The translations under genes were made by a program, and so were the position numbers. A model generated the notes under the pieces. That model was not told where the DNA came from. It did no database searches and saw only the letters and a list, made by a program, of their open reading frames with translations. Positions 49,814 through 61,200 of a stretch of DNA of 64,000 nucleotides are shown here, piece by piece (the stretch's first letter is position 1; each line of letters starts with the position of its first letter). Origin of the DNA: G965212025 sp965215765 (GTDB taxonomy: Bacteria > Pseudomonadota > Gammaproteobacteria > Poriferisulfidales > Oxydemutatoraceae); NCBI GenBank assembly GCA_965215765.1, contig OZ244118.1, positions 2,170,001 to 2,234,000 on the forward strand. Direction: 5' to 3'.

Positions 49814-50090
49814 TCATCCTGTCTTCACCGATAGACAACTAAAATCTGGCTTTTTCATCAGCCGAAAAATAAGCGCCACCCTGACATCCTTCCGACCTTT
49901 ACCACGTTGTTCAAAGGCACAGTGCGAACTTCAGACAAGCAACAAGGAAAAAAGACCTGATGGAGCCAGCTTACGTGTCATCACGTGACTATTTTCAGAG
50001 CGAACAAGCCTCAGCTCCAGAACGGCATCTTGGAGGGATTCTGTTATCCGGTAAGAAGCATTGAAATCAGCCAAGGGAAAGTCGCGACCC
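49814..50090 (-). pseudogene. small secreted protein, copy 4, truncated
   Basis: A relic closely matching copy 3 at 38740-39017. It has the same loss of start and signal peptide, with the same junction into the 300-bp repeat (GTCGCGACCCCGGCGACCAC). Copies 3 and 4 therefore descend from one deletion event that was then duplicated with its surroundings. It also lacks one C in the segment around 49889-49892 (CTTCCGACC against CTTCCCGACC). Confidence 0.7.
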
Positions 50091-50830
50091 CGGCGACCAC
50101 AACACATTCGGCTTTCAGAGAATAATCTTGAGAGAGATTGATGATTATTTGCTTTCTCTTCACCAACAGATACAACACGACGTCGTGATCATTCGCATGG
50201 TATTGGGCATTCAAATGCCTGCAGAATTGTCAAACATCGGGGATTGTCAGGGATCATCAATAGCCGCCTGGAAAACCTGAAGGCAATGATACACACGGGC
50301 AGGCTGACAGCAGGAAACGCCGGCGAGCTCCCTGGTGTATGTATCGTGTGTTGCTGTCTGGTGGCTTGTCAGTTATGAAGGATGGCTCCGACAACCACGA
50401 CACCCCGGGATTCCAGGGAATAATCCTGAGAGAGATTGATGATTATTAGCTTTCTCTTCGCCAACAGATACAACACGACGTCGTGATCATTCTCATGGTA
50501 TTGGGGCATCCAAATGCTTTCAGAATTGTCAAACATCGGAGATTGCCAGGGATCATCAATAGCCGCCTGGAAAACCTGAAGGCAATGATACACACGGGCA
50601 GGCTGACAGCAGGGAACGCCGGCGAGCTCCCTGATGTATGTATCGCGTGTTGCTGTCTGGTGGCTTGTCAGTTATGAAGGATGGCTCCGACAACCACAAC
50701 ACCCTCAGCTTCAGGGAATAATCCTGAGAGAGATTGATGATTATTTGCTTTCTCTTCGCCAACAGATACAACACGACGTCGTGATCATTTTCATGGTATT
50801 GCGGCAAATGCCTGCAACATTGTCAAGCAT
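50091..50830. repeat. 300-bp repeat family, three units with perfect palindromes
   Basis: Three units in which the palindrome CACGACGTCGTG is perfect at 50176-50187, 50474-50485 and 50772-50783, spaced 298 bp. Unit starts (CCTGAAGGCAATGATACACA) lie at about 50276 and 50575. No gene supported. Confidence 0.9.
50474..50485. promoter_or_regulatory. 12-bp perfect palindrome, representative site
   Basis: CACGACGTCGTG is self-complementary over all 12 bases. Perfect copies occur at 43432, 44328, 50176, 50474, 50772, 57316 and 57612, always at the same point of the 300-bp unit and followed by ATCATT or a variant. The form fits a site for a dimeric DNA-binding protein or a recombinase; neither is demonstrated. 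Confidence 0.4.
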
Positions 50831-51116
50831 CGGAGATTGTCAGGTCTTCCAATAACCTTCTGTCAGCTCTCGATTCCATAAGCCTCTCAGGTTCAATAAC
50901 ACGGCCTGCATGGACGGCAAGCTCCTCTATAAAACCATGTATAGGCCGAGCATGCCTTGCCAGCGGACTTTTCTGTCTGAATATATATGAGCCAGGCTTG
51001 CCCGGGAGCCTTTGCCAGTGCATTGACCAGCCAGCATTCAGGATTATTTCGGGATAACGCCCTTTCGCAGCCTTTCAGTCATTCCTTTTTTGTCATTCCA
51101 AGGGACTGGCTGAACT
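50831..51116. repeat. conserved 3' flank of gene F
   Basis: Contains CTCTATAAAACCATGTATAGG, GGCTTGCCCGGGAGCCTTTG and CAGGATTATTTCGGGATAAC. Collinear with the 3' flanks of D and E. Confidence 0.75.
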
Positions 51117-51475
51117 CTACCGTACCGCACCTCCTAAATACACCCTCACACGCAGCGCGGCGAGGTCTCCTCCATCTCCTTCTTCAATCCGTAATTTTGG
51201 CAGATCACCGGTACCCCCAAAGTTCCAAACCTCCTCGCTCCATCCTGCGTATGTGACCAGACCAGCCGTCAACGAACACATCGCGTCAGGCGCGGTTGGG
51301 CAACGCAGTTGATCCAGAGTACGTCTCTCGCCCAAACCGTTCTCCTGACCTGTGTAGTAGCTGCTAACAATGCTGTCTTCTCTAACGCTAAAGCCCACGA
51401 GACCACCAGTTCTGGGGGTTGTTCCCATTACTGTACTGAATGCGTAGGTGTTCCTGATGCTGGCATCCCCCCCCA
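51117..51475 (-). pseudogene. gene F: out-of-frame C-terminal segment
   Basis: Continues gene F in another frame from DASIRNTYAFSTVMG through SYYTGQENGLGERRT and DLPKLRIEEGD to the family tail RVRVYLGGAVR. It aligns codon for codon with the ends of D and E. It would be joined in frame to the main part if the G tract at 51474-51467 were seven G instead of eight. Confidence 0.85.
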
Positions 51476-54400
51476 TTTCTTCCAACAAGACCGCCAACAT
51501 AATCGCCTCTTTCAGAAATTGAGGCCATCGCGTAACTGTCGCTGATGTTTCCCTCGTTCCCTCCCACAAGACCGCCAACATTATCGCCTCTTCCAAAAAC
51601 TGAGCCTATCGCGTAACTTCGGCTCATGCTGGCACCCTCTGCATTGGTTCCCACGAGACCACCAATCTGGTTTCTACCAGAAACTATTGAGCCTGTCACA
51701 GAGCAGTCCTCAATCACACCTGCGTTGAAACCAACCAATGACCCTACGCCATCACGCCCGTTCGTGTGTGAGCCGACCAGTATGACGCCACGTATCGTCG
51801 CACCTTTTGCCAATCTTGAGAACAGACCTACGTTATCCGTACCACTACGGCTGATCGTCAGCGAACGGATCACGTAGTTGTTCGTGCTCACGAAAGAACC
51901 CGAAAAACTTGCGATCGGCTCAAAACCCGCATCATCGTTCCAGTCCCTGGTCCTGCTCGCATCAATGTTGGCAGCCAACTCGTAGTGCGCTGTCGGGATT
52001 GAACTTACATCCTGCAACTGACAGATCCTCCTGATCTGGTAGGGATTGTCGTTTGATGTCCCCGCACCTGTCTGCCCTGCCATCAAGTCTTCACCCGGCA
52101 CCGTAGAACACACCGTTTCGATGGTGACAGTAAACGTGGTATCTACATCAGCAGGACTTTTAACTTCCAGAACAAAACTGCCCACACCATAAAAATCAAG
52201 CGAGGGGCGAACCACCTCAACCTCAACAGTGCCTCCTCCCGTCGAACCGCTGAACCGTACAGTCGAACCCTCTGCTATGTCCGTACTTAAGAAACTCCAC
52301 GATAATCCAGCACTGTCTGAGTCAGGATTATCGGGGTCGGTTGCGCTAAAACTTAGAATGTTGCTGAGCAAACCATCCTGTATCGTTCCGATTTGATCCC
52401 TTCCGCCATCAACCTCCGGGCTCCTCGCCACCACAATCTGAACCTGGACCCGGTCATCAACATTGTTGAAAATACTGTTCTCAAGCACAACATCAAAGCT
52501 CTTGCCAACCAGCCCCCTGTTGCCCGCTATCACAAGCGTTACCGGACTGAAGTTAGCCGCAACCTTGCTGCTAACAGTAAGCGTTGTGCTGGTTGTGCCT
52601 TTCTCAGGGTCAACAACAAAGTAGACCAAACCGCTTAGCGCGGGCGGCACGCCGGAAAGAGACCACGTCAAAGTAACCGGTTCTCCAGGAGGACCCGGGT
52701 AATCTGCCTCTAAAGAAAAGCGCCTGGTGCCCGTAAAACTTATTGCCAACATCCGCTCGGTGGAACCTTTGATATACGGCTTCAGGTTCAAGCCCGGATT
52801 TAGGTTGCTTGACAACTGCGGCAAGTCCATATCCATAGCAGTGCCAAAACCCCAAACACTCGTGTCCCAACCCTCGTAAGTCAAGGCACCCCCTTGGGAA
52901 TCCAGCAGACAGGTCGCGCTGGCTGTAGTCGGACAACGCAACTGCGCAAAGCTGCGCTTTATCCCCAACCCATTGTTTCGGCCGGCGTGATAGCTGTTAC
53001 TGATGTTTCCTGAACCCCTTCCCGCTAGACCGCCAACACTACTTTGCCCGATAACTGAACCCGTCGCGTAGCTGTTGTTTATATTTCCTTGGCTCCATCC
53101 CACAAGACCTCCAACACTACTTTGCCCGATAACCGAACCCGTCGCGTAGCTGTTGCTGATTCTTGAGTTGACTGATTGCACACCCACAAGGCCGCCAATA
53201 TGAATTCCAAGGGAAACCGAACCCGTCGCGTAGCTGTTGCTGATTCTTGAGTTGGATCCCTGGAACCCCACAAGACCGCCAATTCTATTTTGCCCTTTAA
53301 CCGAACCCGTCGCGTAGCTGTTGCTGGTTCTTGAGTTGAGTACCAAGCTCCCCACAAGACCGCCAATTCTATTTTGCCCTTTAACCGAACCCGTCGCGAA
53401 GCTGTTGTTTATGTTTCCTTCGCTCCATCCCACGAGGCCGCCAATTTCATCTTGCCCGGAAACCCTACCCGTCGCGTAGCTGTTGCTGACGGTGTTGGGT
53501 CTTTGGAACCCCACAAGGCCACCAACATAATCTCTCCCAGTAACTGAACCAGCTGCGTAGCTGTCTCTGATTCTTGAGTTGAGTCCCAGGAACCCCACAA
53601 GGCCACCAATATAGTTTTTCCCGGAAACTGAACCAGCTGCGTAGCTGTTGCTGTTGTTGCCTTCGCTCACGCCCACAAGGCCGCCAATATTATCTTGCCC
53701 GGAAACTGAACCCGTCGCGTAGCTGTTGTTTATGCTTCCATTACTCCTTCCCGCAAGGCCGCCAATATCGTTTCTCCCGGAAACTGAACCCGTCGCGGAA
53801 CTGTTGTCTATCACACCCAAGCTGTAACCAACCAGTGACCCTACGTTATCGCCCCCAATCGTACGCGAGCCAACCAGTATGACGCCTCGTATCGTCGCGC
53901 CTCTTGCCAATTTTGAGAACAAACCTGCAGGGTTGTTTGCGCCACTACGACTGATCGTCAGCGAACTGATCACGTAGTTGTCCGTGTTCACGAAAGAGCC
54001 CGAAAACCCACCTGTCACAGTACTTGCGATCGGCTCAAAACCCGCACCATTGTTCCAGTCCTCGGTCTCACTCGCATCAATGTCGTCCACTAGCTCGTAG
54101 TACGCCGCTGGGCTTGAGCTGATGTCCTGCAGCTGACAGAGCCTCTTGATCCGGTAGGGTTTGTCTGATGTTCCCTTACCTGTCTGCCCTGCCATCAAGT
54201 CTATACCCGGTATCGGAGAGCACTCCGTTTCGATGGTGATCGTGACCGTGGTCTTTGCACCAGCAAGACTTTCAATTTCCAGAACAAAGCTGCCCACATC
54301 ATAAAAATCAAGCGAGGGGCGAACCACCTCAACCCTGACAGTGCCTCCCGTTTGTGTGCTGCTGAACACGACTGTCGAACCCTCTGCTATGCCATCCCTG

Positions 54401-56937
54401 TTGAAAAAACTCCACGATAATCCAGCACCGTCTGAGCCAAGATGGTCACTGTCAATTGCCTCAAAAACCAGAAAGGTGCTGGTCGAGCTATCCAGTATCG
54501 TTTGGGTCTGAACCTCTCCACCAATCACAAACGGACTCACCCCTGTAATCCGAATCCAAATCCGGTCATCATTGGCGGAAATATCGTTCTTGAGCACAAC
54601 ATCAAAGCCCTTGCCAGCAAACTCCCCACTTACCACAAGCTTTACCGTGCTGGAATCAGGGGATCGCTTCCTGCTATCTGTAAACGTTGTGCTGGTCGTA
54701 CCTCCCCCAAGGTCAAAGTAGACCAAATGACGCAGCGAGGACGGCACACCGGAAAGAGACCACGTCAAAGTGATTGGTTCTCCGGGAGGAGAGCCTAGGT
54801 AATCTGCCTCTAAAGACAGTAACTTGACGCGCGCATTACCTATATTCACCAACCCGGATGGGTTTTTGATATACGGCTTCCGGTTCAAGTCCGAATTCAG
54901 GTTGCTCGACAATTGCGGCAAGGCCGTAGCGCTGCCAAAGTCCCAAACACCCGCATCCCATCCCTGGTAAGAACTCTTCGGGGACTCCGTCGGACAGGCG
55001 GCCGCACTAGCCCCCATCGGGCAACGCAACTGCGTAAAGGTGCGTTCCTCCCCCAAGCCATTGTTCCACCCTCTGGTGGCATAGTAACTGTTAGCGATGT
55101 TTCCGTTGCCACTTCCCACAAGGCCGCCAACATAATAATCCCCGGAAACTGACCCCGTCGCGTAGCTGTCTCTGATACTTGAGTTGGGTCCCAGGAACCC
55201 CACAAAGCCGCCAACATTATCATCCCCGGAAACTGAACCAGTCGCGTAGCTGTCTCTGATGCTTGAACTGAATCCCAGGAACCCCACAAAGCCGCCAACA
55301 TAATCATCCCCGGAAACTGAACCAGTCGCGTAGCTGTCTCTGATGCCTGATCTGAATACCTGGAATCCCACAAGACCGCCAACATAATCACCCCCGAAAA
55401 CTGAACCAGTCGCGTAGCTGTTGCTGATGAAATAAAGGCCGTTTCCCACGAGACCGCCAACATAATCACCCCCGGAAACTGAACCCGTCGCGTAGCTGTC
55501 TCTGATGCTTGAACCGCCTTGTTGCTCTCCCACGAGACCACCAATGTTGTCACCGGTTCCAAAAGCCGAACCTGCCGCAGAGCTGTTGCTGATGAGACCG
55601 AGGCTATTTCCCACAAGGCCGCCAACAGAAGATCGTCCGGTCACTGCGCTGGCTGCTTGGCTGTTGCTGATGTTGCCTTCGCTCATCCCCACGAGACCTC
55701 CAATATTGTCACCGGTTCCAGAAACCGAACCCGTCGCAGAGCTGTTGTCAATGGAACTGCGGCTGCTGCTAAATCCCACAAGACCGCCAACATTGCTTCG
55801 CCCGGAAACCGAACCCGTCGCGTAGCTGTCTCTGATGCTTGAGCTGAATCCCAGGGACCCCACAAAGCCGCCAACATTATCGGCTCTTCCAATAACCGAG
55901 CCCGTCGCATAACTGTCTGTGATGCTTGTGCCGAGTTCTTGGTATCCCGTGAGACCGCCAACATGATCATTCCCGGAAACCGAGCCCGTTGCGTAACTGT
56001 CTCTGATGCCTGTGCCGAAATCTTGGTATCCCGTGAGACCGCCAACAAGATTAGCCCCGGAAACCGGGCCCGTCGCGTAGCTGCCACTGATGTCGCCGCC
56101 GCTAATAAAGCCCACCAGGCCACCAACAAGACTACCCCCGGAAACCGAGCCCGTCGCGTAGCTGTCGCTGATGTCGCCGCTGCTTAAGCCCACAAGGCCA
56201 CCAACGATTAAACCAGTACCTATTACCGTACTGGTTGCGTATGTGTAGTTGATGGAGCCAACGTTATTGCCCACCACGCCGCCAACTCGGTCTACACCAG
56301 AAACCGAACCTGTCGCGTAACTGTTGTCAATGGAGCTGCGGCGGCTGCTAAATCCCACAAGACCGCCAACATTGCTTTGCCCGAAAACCGAACCTGTCGC
56401 GGAGTTGTTGTCTGTCACACCATCGCTGAAACCAACCAATGACCCTACGCTGTCACGCCCGGTCGTACGCGAGCCAACCAGAATTACGCCTCTTATCGTC
56501 GCACCTGCTGCCAATCTGGAGAACAGACCTACATAGGTTTCGGAACTGCGACTGATCACCAGCGAACTGATCTCGAAGCTGCCCGGGTTCACGAAAGAGC
56601 CAGAAAATCCATCTGCTGCAGTGCTTGCGATCGGCCTAAAACCCGCACGGTTATTCCAACCCTCGGTCTCGCTCGCGTCAATGTTGTCCATTAGCACGTA
56701 GTACGCAGCTGGGCGTGAACTGATGCCTTGCAACTCGCAAAGCGTTCTGATTTCGTATGGAACGGCTTTGCTGCCACTCCCCCCGGCAGGCGTACACCCT
56801 GCGGAGGCTTGGGCAAAGGCAGGCGACAGGGCGCAAGACAAAACAAGCAACAGGCTGACACACGCTGCCTTTCCAAAATCTGTCAACCCCGCGCCTGAAA
56901 CCGCACGTCTGACACAACGAACACCAAGTTTTAGCAT
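51388..56937 (-). CDS. gene F: GLUG-repeat exported surface protein, frameshifted near the end
   Basis: Start at the ATG at 56937 (MLKLGVRC), with GGAG five bases before it; the open frame extends further upstream without support. The signal peptide ends ALSPAFAQ and is followed by ASAGCTPAGGSGS and LCELQGIS. Three GLUG modules occupy about residues 40-685, 910-1385 and 1610-1825, separated by type-1 and type-2 spacers. At eight consecutive G (51474-51467) the frame departs from the family after GGLVGRNGG, and the product ends with an unrelated tail, losing RVRVYLGGAVR. A seven-G tract would restore about 115 further residues. Whether this is slippage-based switching, decay or a sequencing error cannot be told here. 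The promoter module found before B, C, D and E is missing upstream. Module 1 is closely related to that of gene G. Confidence 0.88.
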   Translation of the reverse strand: MLKLGVRCVRRAVSGAGLTDFGKAACVSLLLVLSCALSPAFAQASAGCTPAGGSGSKAVPYEIRTLCELQGISSRPAAYYVLMDNIDASETEGWNNRAGFRPIASTAADGFSGSFVNPGSFEISSLVISRSSETYVGLFSRLAAGATIRGVILVGSRTTGRDSVGSLVGFSDGVTDNNSATGSVFGQSNVGGLVGFSSRRSSIDNSYATGSVSGVDRVGGVVGNNVGSINYTYATSTVIGTGLIVGGLVGLSSGDISDSYATGSVSGGSLVGGLVGFISGGDISGSYATGPVSGANLVGGLTGYQDFGTGIRDSYATGSVSGNDHVGGLTGYQELGTSITDSYATGSVIGRADNVGGFVGSLGFSSSIRDSYATGSVSGRSNVGGLVGFSSSRSSIDNSSATGSVSGTGDNIGGLVGMSEGNISNSQAASAVTGRSSVGGLVGNSLGLISNSSAAGSAFGTGDNIGGLVGEQQGGSSIRDSYATGSVSGGDYVGGLVGNGLYFISNSYATGSVFGGDYVGGLVGFQVFRSGIRDSYATGSVSGDDYVGGFVGFLGFSSSIRDSYATGSVSGDDNVGGFVGFLGPNSSIRDSYATGSVSGDYYVGGLVGSGNGNIANSYYATRGWNNGLGEERTFTQLRCPMGASAAACPTESPKSSYQGWDAGVWDFGSATALPQLSSNLNSDLNRKPYIKNPSGLVNIGNARVKLLSLEADYLGSPPGEPITLTWSLSGVPSSLRHLVYFDLGGGTTSTTFTDSRKRSPDSSTVKLVVSGEFAGKGFDVVLKNDISANDDRIWIRITGVSPFVIGGEVQTQTILDSSTSTFLVFEAIDSDHLGSDGAGLSWSFFNRDGIAEGSTVVFSSTQTGGTVRVEVVRPSLDFYDVGSFVLEIESLAGAKTTVTITIETECSPIPGIDLMAGQTGKGTSDKPYRIKRLCQLQDISSSPAAYYELVDDIDASETEDWNNGAGFEPIASTVTGGFSGSFVNTDNYVISSLTISRSGANNPAGLFSKLARGATIRGVILVGSRTIGGDNVGSLVGYSLGVIDNSSATGSVSGRNDIGGLAGRSNGSINNSYATGSVSGQDNIGGLVGVSEGNNSNSYAAGSVSGKNYIGGLVGFLGLNSRIRDSYAAGSVTGRDYVGGLVGFQRPNTVSNSYATGRVSGQDEIGGLVGWSEGNINNSFATGSVKGQNRIGGLVGSLVLNSRTSNSYATGSVKGQNRIGGLVGFQGSNSRISNSYATGSVSLGIHIGGLVGVQSVNSRISNSYATGSVIGQSSVGGLVGWSQGNINNSYATGSVIGQSSVGGLAGRGSGNISNSYHAGRNNGLGIKRSFAQLRCPTTASATCLLDSQGGALTYEGWDTSVWGFGTAMDMDLPQLSSNLNPGLNLKPYIKGSTERMLAISFTGTRRFSLEADYPGPPGEPVTLTWSLSGVPPALSGLVYFVVDPEKGTTSTTLTVSSKVAANFSPVTLVIAGNRGLVGKSFDVVLENSIFNNVDDRVQVQIVVARSPEVDGGRDQIGTIQDGLLSNILSFSATDPDNPDSDSAGLSWSFLSTDIAEGSTVRFSGSTGGGTVEVEVVRPSLDFYGVGSFVLEVKSPADVDTTFTVTIETVCSTVPGEDLMAGQTGAGTSNDNPYQIRRICQLQDVSSIPTAHYELAANIDASRTRDWNDDAGFEPIASFSGSFVSTNNYVIRSLTISRSGTDNVGLFSRLAKGATIRGVILVGSHTNGRDGVGSLVGFNAGVIEDCSVTGSIVSGRNQIGGLVGTNAEGASMSRSYAIGSVFGRGDNVGGLVGGNEGNISDSYAMASISERGDYVGGLVGRNGGGCQHQEHLRIQYSNGNNPQNWWSRGL
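51467..51474 (-). other. G8 homopolymer, frameshift site in gene F
   Basis: Eight G on the minus strand within Asn-Gly-Gly. Seven would read AAT GGG GGG GAT GCC, giving Asn-Gly-Gly-Asp-Ala in family register. At this point E reads MGYLGASIRNTY without any G run, so the tract is particular to F. Confidence 0.8.
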
Positions 56938-57110
56938 GAGCACTCCAACCAATGACAACAAACCTAAAGCACGAAGCAAGATGCGCCACGTTGCGGCGCA
57001 CGGCAAAGCACCGACCTGGCTTCCCGCAGGTTTGGTACGGGAGTGTTCCGGAAGCATCACACGTCGCCCAAGGCACAGCGTCCAGCCACCCAAGGTCATC
57101 AATGGCCGCC
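56938..57110. other. shortened 5' flank of gene F
   Basis: Collinear with the flanks of D and E up to GCAAAGCACCGACC, then jumps directly to TGGCTTCCCGCAGGTTTGG. In the paralogues about 120-130 bp containing the -35/-10 pair stand between these two points. The joint lies in a short CGACC present on both sides in the paralogues. No replacement promoter is obvious. Confidence 0.6.
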
Positions 57111-57960
57111 TGGAAAATCTTAAGGCAGTGATAACACACGGGCGGTCACACAGCTGGGAACGCCGGCGAGCTCCCTGGCGTATGTGTCGCGCACTGCTGT
57201 CTGGTACTTGTCAGTCCTGAAGGATGACTCAGACGATCACAACACCCCGGGATTCCAGGGAGTAATCCTGAGAGGGATTGATGATTATTTGCTTTCCCTT
57301 CGCCAACAGACACAACACGACGTCGTGATCATTCCCATTGTATTGCGGCAAATGCCTGCAACATTGTCAAACGTCGGAGACCGGCAGGGGGCGTCAATAG
57401 TCACCTGGGAAACCTGAAGGCAGTGATAACACACGAGCGGGCTGATAGCAGGGAACGCCGGCGAGCTTCCTGGCGTATGTGTCGCGTACTGCTGTCTGGT
57501 GGCTTGTCAGCCCTGAAGGATGGCTCCGACGACCACGACATCCCGGGATTCCAGGGAATAATCCTGAGAGAGATTGATGATTATTTGCTTTCTCTTCGCC
57601 AACAGATACAACACGACGTCGTGATCATTCGCATGGTATTGGGCACTCAAATGCCTGCAACATTGTCAAACATCAGAGCCGGCAGGGCGAATCAATGGCC
57701 GCCTGGAAACCTGTAGGCAGTGATAACACACGGACGGGCTGATAGCAGGGAACGCCGGCGAGCTTCCTGGCGTATGTGTCGCGTGCTGCTGTCTGTGGCT
57801 TGTCAGTTCAGGAGAATAACCGCGACTACCACAACACACTTGGCTTCCGAAGAATAATTCTGAGAGGGATTGATGATTATTTGCTTTCTCTCGGCCAACA
57901 GATACAACACAATGTCGTGATCGTTTTCATGGCATTGGCACTCATGAAGAATTCCTTATG
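57111..57960. repeat. 300-bp repeat family between F and G
   Basis: Two full units and parts of two others. Perfect palindromes lie at 57316-57327 and 57612-57623. Unit starts (CTGAAGGCAGTGATAACACA) lie at about 57416 and, as a variant, at 57711. The last part (57790-57960) is the diverged form with CTCTCGGCCAACAG also seen before gene A's 3' flank. No gene supported. Confidence 0.88.
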
Positions 57961-58292
57961 GTGCAACAATACCTGTTAAAGTGGCAGATATTATCAGGTC
58001 TTCTAATACCCTTCTTCTTGCTCCCGATTCGATAAATATCACAGGTTCAATAACGTGGCTTGCATGGATGGCAATCTCTTCTACAAAATCCTGTATGAAC
58101 CAAACTTGTCAGGAAGTTTTTTCTGTCTGGATATATACGAGCCAAACCTGCCCGGGAGCCTCTGCCAATGCATTAACCCGCCAAAGCATTCAGGATTATC
58201 TCAGGACAACGCCTATTCGCGGGTCTTTCTGCTCCTCACTCGCGCCTTTCTGTCCTGCCTCTTTTACTATCCCGAGAGATTGGCTGTATTCC
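57961..58292. repeat. conserved 3' flank of gene G
   Basis: Nearly identical to 31261-31596 (flank of C), including GTCAGGAAGTTTTTTCTGTC and the doubled gagccaaacctgcccgggag motif. Confidence 0.8.
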
Positions 58293-61200
58293 CTACCGTA
58301 CTGCGCCGCCTAAATACACCTTCACACGTAGCGGTCTTGTGAGGGCGGTGGGGGCTTCCTGAAGAACCTGAATTGGAATCCGGTCAACGTCGCCGGAAAT
58401 ATTGTTCCTGAGCACAACATAAAAGCCCTTGCCAACCAGCTCAGCCAGCCCACTGCCCACTACCACAAGCGTTGCCGTGCTGGCACTACTCGTGGGTTTT
58501 CCGGGATCAGTAAACATTCTGCTGGTGCTACCACCTCCGAGGTCAAAGTAGACCAAATCACGCAACGAGGTCGACACACCAGAAAGAGACCACGTCAGAG
58601 TGACTGATTCTCCTGGGGGGCCCAGGTAATCTGCCTCTAGAGAAAGTTTCGTGACGCCCGTAGAAGCTGTCGCCACCACCAAGTCGGCGGAACCTTTGAC
58701 ATACGGCTTCAGGTTCAAATCCGAATTCCGGTTGCTTGACAATTGCGGCAATTCCGTGGCACTGCCAAAATCCCAAACATTCGCATCCCAGTCCCCGTAA
58801 GTATTCTCTTGGGAACCAAGCAGACAGAACCTTCTGACCGTCGTCGGACAACGCAACTGCGCAAAAGTGCGTTCTTCACCCAAGCTATTGCTCCGCCCTC
58901 TGGCGGCATAATAACTGTTCACGATGCTTGAGCTGATGTCTTTCTCTCCCACGAGACCACCAACGCGTTCACCGGTTCCAAAAACCGAACCCGTCGCGTA
59001 GCTGTTACTGATGATGCTTGAACTGCCAAATTGGCGTCCGTGGCGTCCTACGAGGCCGCCAACTTCGCTTCGACCAGAAACTGAGCCTGTCGCGTAGCTG
59101 TCACTGATGCTTGAGTTGATGCCTTGCTCACCCACGAGGCCGCCAACTTCGTTTCGACCAGAGACTGAGCCTGTCGCGTAGCTGTTTCTGATGTTTGATC
59201 TGCTATCATGGAGTCCCACGAGACCACCAACCCACTTTGCACCAGAAACTGATCCCGTCGCGTAGCTGTTACTGACGCTTGCGCCGCCATTGTTTTCTCC
59301 CACAAGGCCACCAACCTGGTTTCCACCAAAAACTGATCCTGTCGCGAAACTTCGGCTGATGGCCCCCGCTACATTTTGTCCCACGAGGCCACCAAAGCCG
59401 GTTCTGCCGCTGATTCCTGAAACTGAGACCGCGGCATAGCCATTGTTTATATTTCCGGTGTTCCATCCCACCAGACCACCAACATACAGACTCCCGGAAA
59501 CAAAACCTGTCGCGGAGCTGTCCTCTATCACGCCTTGGCTGTTTAAACCAACCAGTGACCCTACGATATTACGCCCGGTCGTACGCGAGCCGACCAATAC
59601 TATGCCTCGTATCGTCGCACCTGCTGCCAATCTGGAGAACAAACCCACGTAGTCCGTATCACTGCGGCTGATCGTCAGCGAACTGATCACGTAGTTGTTC
59701 GTGCTCACGAAAGAGCCCGAAAACCCATCTGTCGGAGTACTTGCAATCGGTTCAAAACCCGCGCCATCGTTCCAGTCCCTGGTTCTGCTCGCATCAATGT
59801 CGGCAGCCAACTCGTAGTACGCTGTTGGGCTTGAACTTACATCCTGCAACTGACAGATCCTCCTGATCTGATAGGGATTGTCTGATGTCCCCGCACCTGA
59901 CTGCTCTTCTGTCATCAAGTCTTCACCCGGCACCGTAGAGCACACCGTTTCGATGGTGACAGTAAACGTGGTATCTACACCAACAGGACTTTTAACTTCC
60001 AGTACAAAGCTGCCCACATCATAAAAATCGAGCGAGGAGCGAACCACCTCCACCTCAACAGTGCCTCCCCTTGTCGTACCGCTGAACCGTACAGTCGAAC
60101 CCTCTGATATGTCCGTACTTAAGAAACTCCACGACAATCCAGCATCGTCTGAGTAAGGATTATCGGGGTCGGTTGCGCTAAAACTTAGAATGTTGCTGAG
60201 CAAACCATCCTGTATCGTTCTGATCTGCTCCCTTTCGCCATCCACCAATGGGCTCTCCCCCACAATCCGAACCCGAACCCGGTCATCATTGGCAGAAATA
60301 TTGTTCTTGAGTACAACATAAAAGCCCTTTCCTGTCATAAGGTCATCGCGCACGGCAACAAGCGTCGCAACTGAACCATTTGCCTCTTTGCTGGTTGTAC
60401 TATCTCCGAGCTCAAAGTAGACCAAACCGCCTAGTGTGGATGACTCATCGAAAAGAAGTGACCACGTCAGAGCGACTGATTCTCCTGGAGGACCCGGGTA
60501 ATCTGCCTCTAGAGAAAGTTGCATGATGCCCGGAAAACTTGCCACCACCACCAACTCGGGGGAACTTTTGATATATGGCTTCAGGTTCAAATCCGAATTC
60601 CGGTTGCTTGACAATTGCGGCAATTCCGTAGCAGTGCCAAAATCCCAAACATTCGCATCCCAATCCCCGTAAGTATTCTCTTGGGAACCCGACGGGCAGG
60701 TCGCGCTGGCCGCCATCGGACAACGCAATTGCGCAAAGGTGCGTTCTTCACCCAAGCCATTGTTCCGACCTCTGGCAGGATAATAACTGTTCACGATGCT
60801 TGAGTTGTTGCCTTGGATTCCCACGAGACCACCAATGCCCTCGCCGGTTCCAAAAACCGAGCCCGTCGCGTAGCTGTTGTTTATGGTTGAGTCGGTATCT
60901 TGGGCTCCCACGAGACCACCAATGCCCTCGCCGGTTCCAAAAACCGAGCCTGTCGCGTAGCTGTTTCTGATGCTTGTGTTGTTGCCTTGGATTCCCACGA
61001 GACCACCAACCTGCTCTCTACCAGAAACCGAACCCGTCGCGTAGCTACTGCTGATGTGGGCACCCGCTCCCGTTGAACTGTTTCCCACGAGGCCACCAAC
61101 CTGATCTCTACCAGAAACCGAACCCGTCGCGTAGCTGCTGCTGATGGCACCTGTATTTTGTCCCACGAGGCCACCAATGACGCTGCCGTAATTACCTTCT

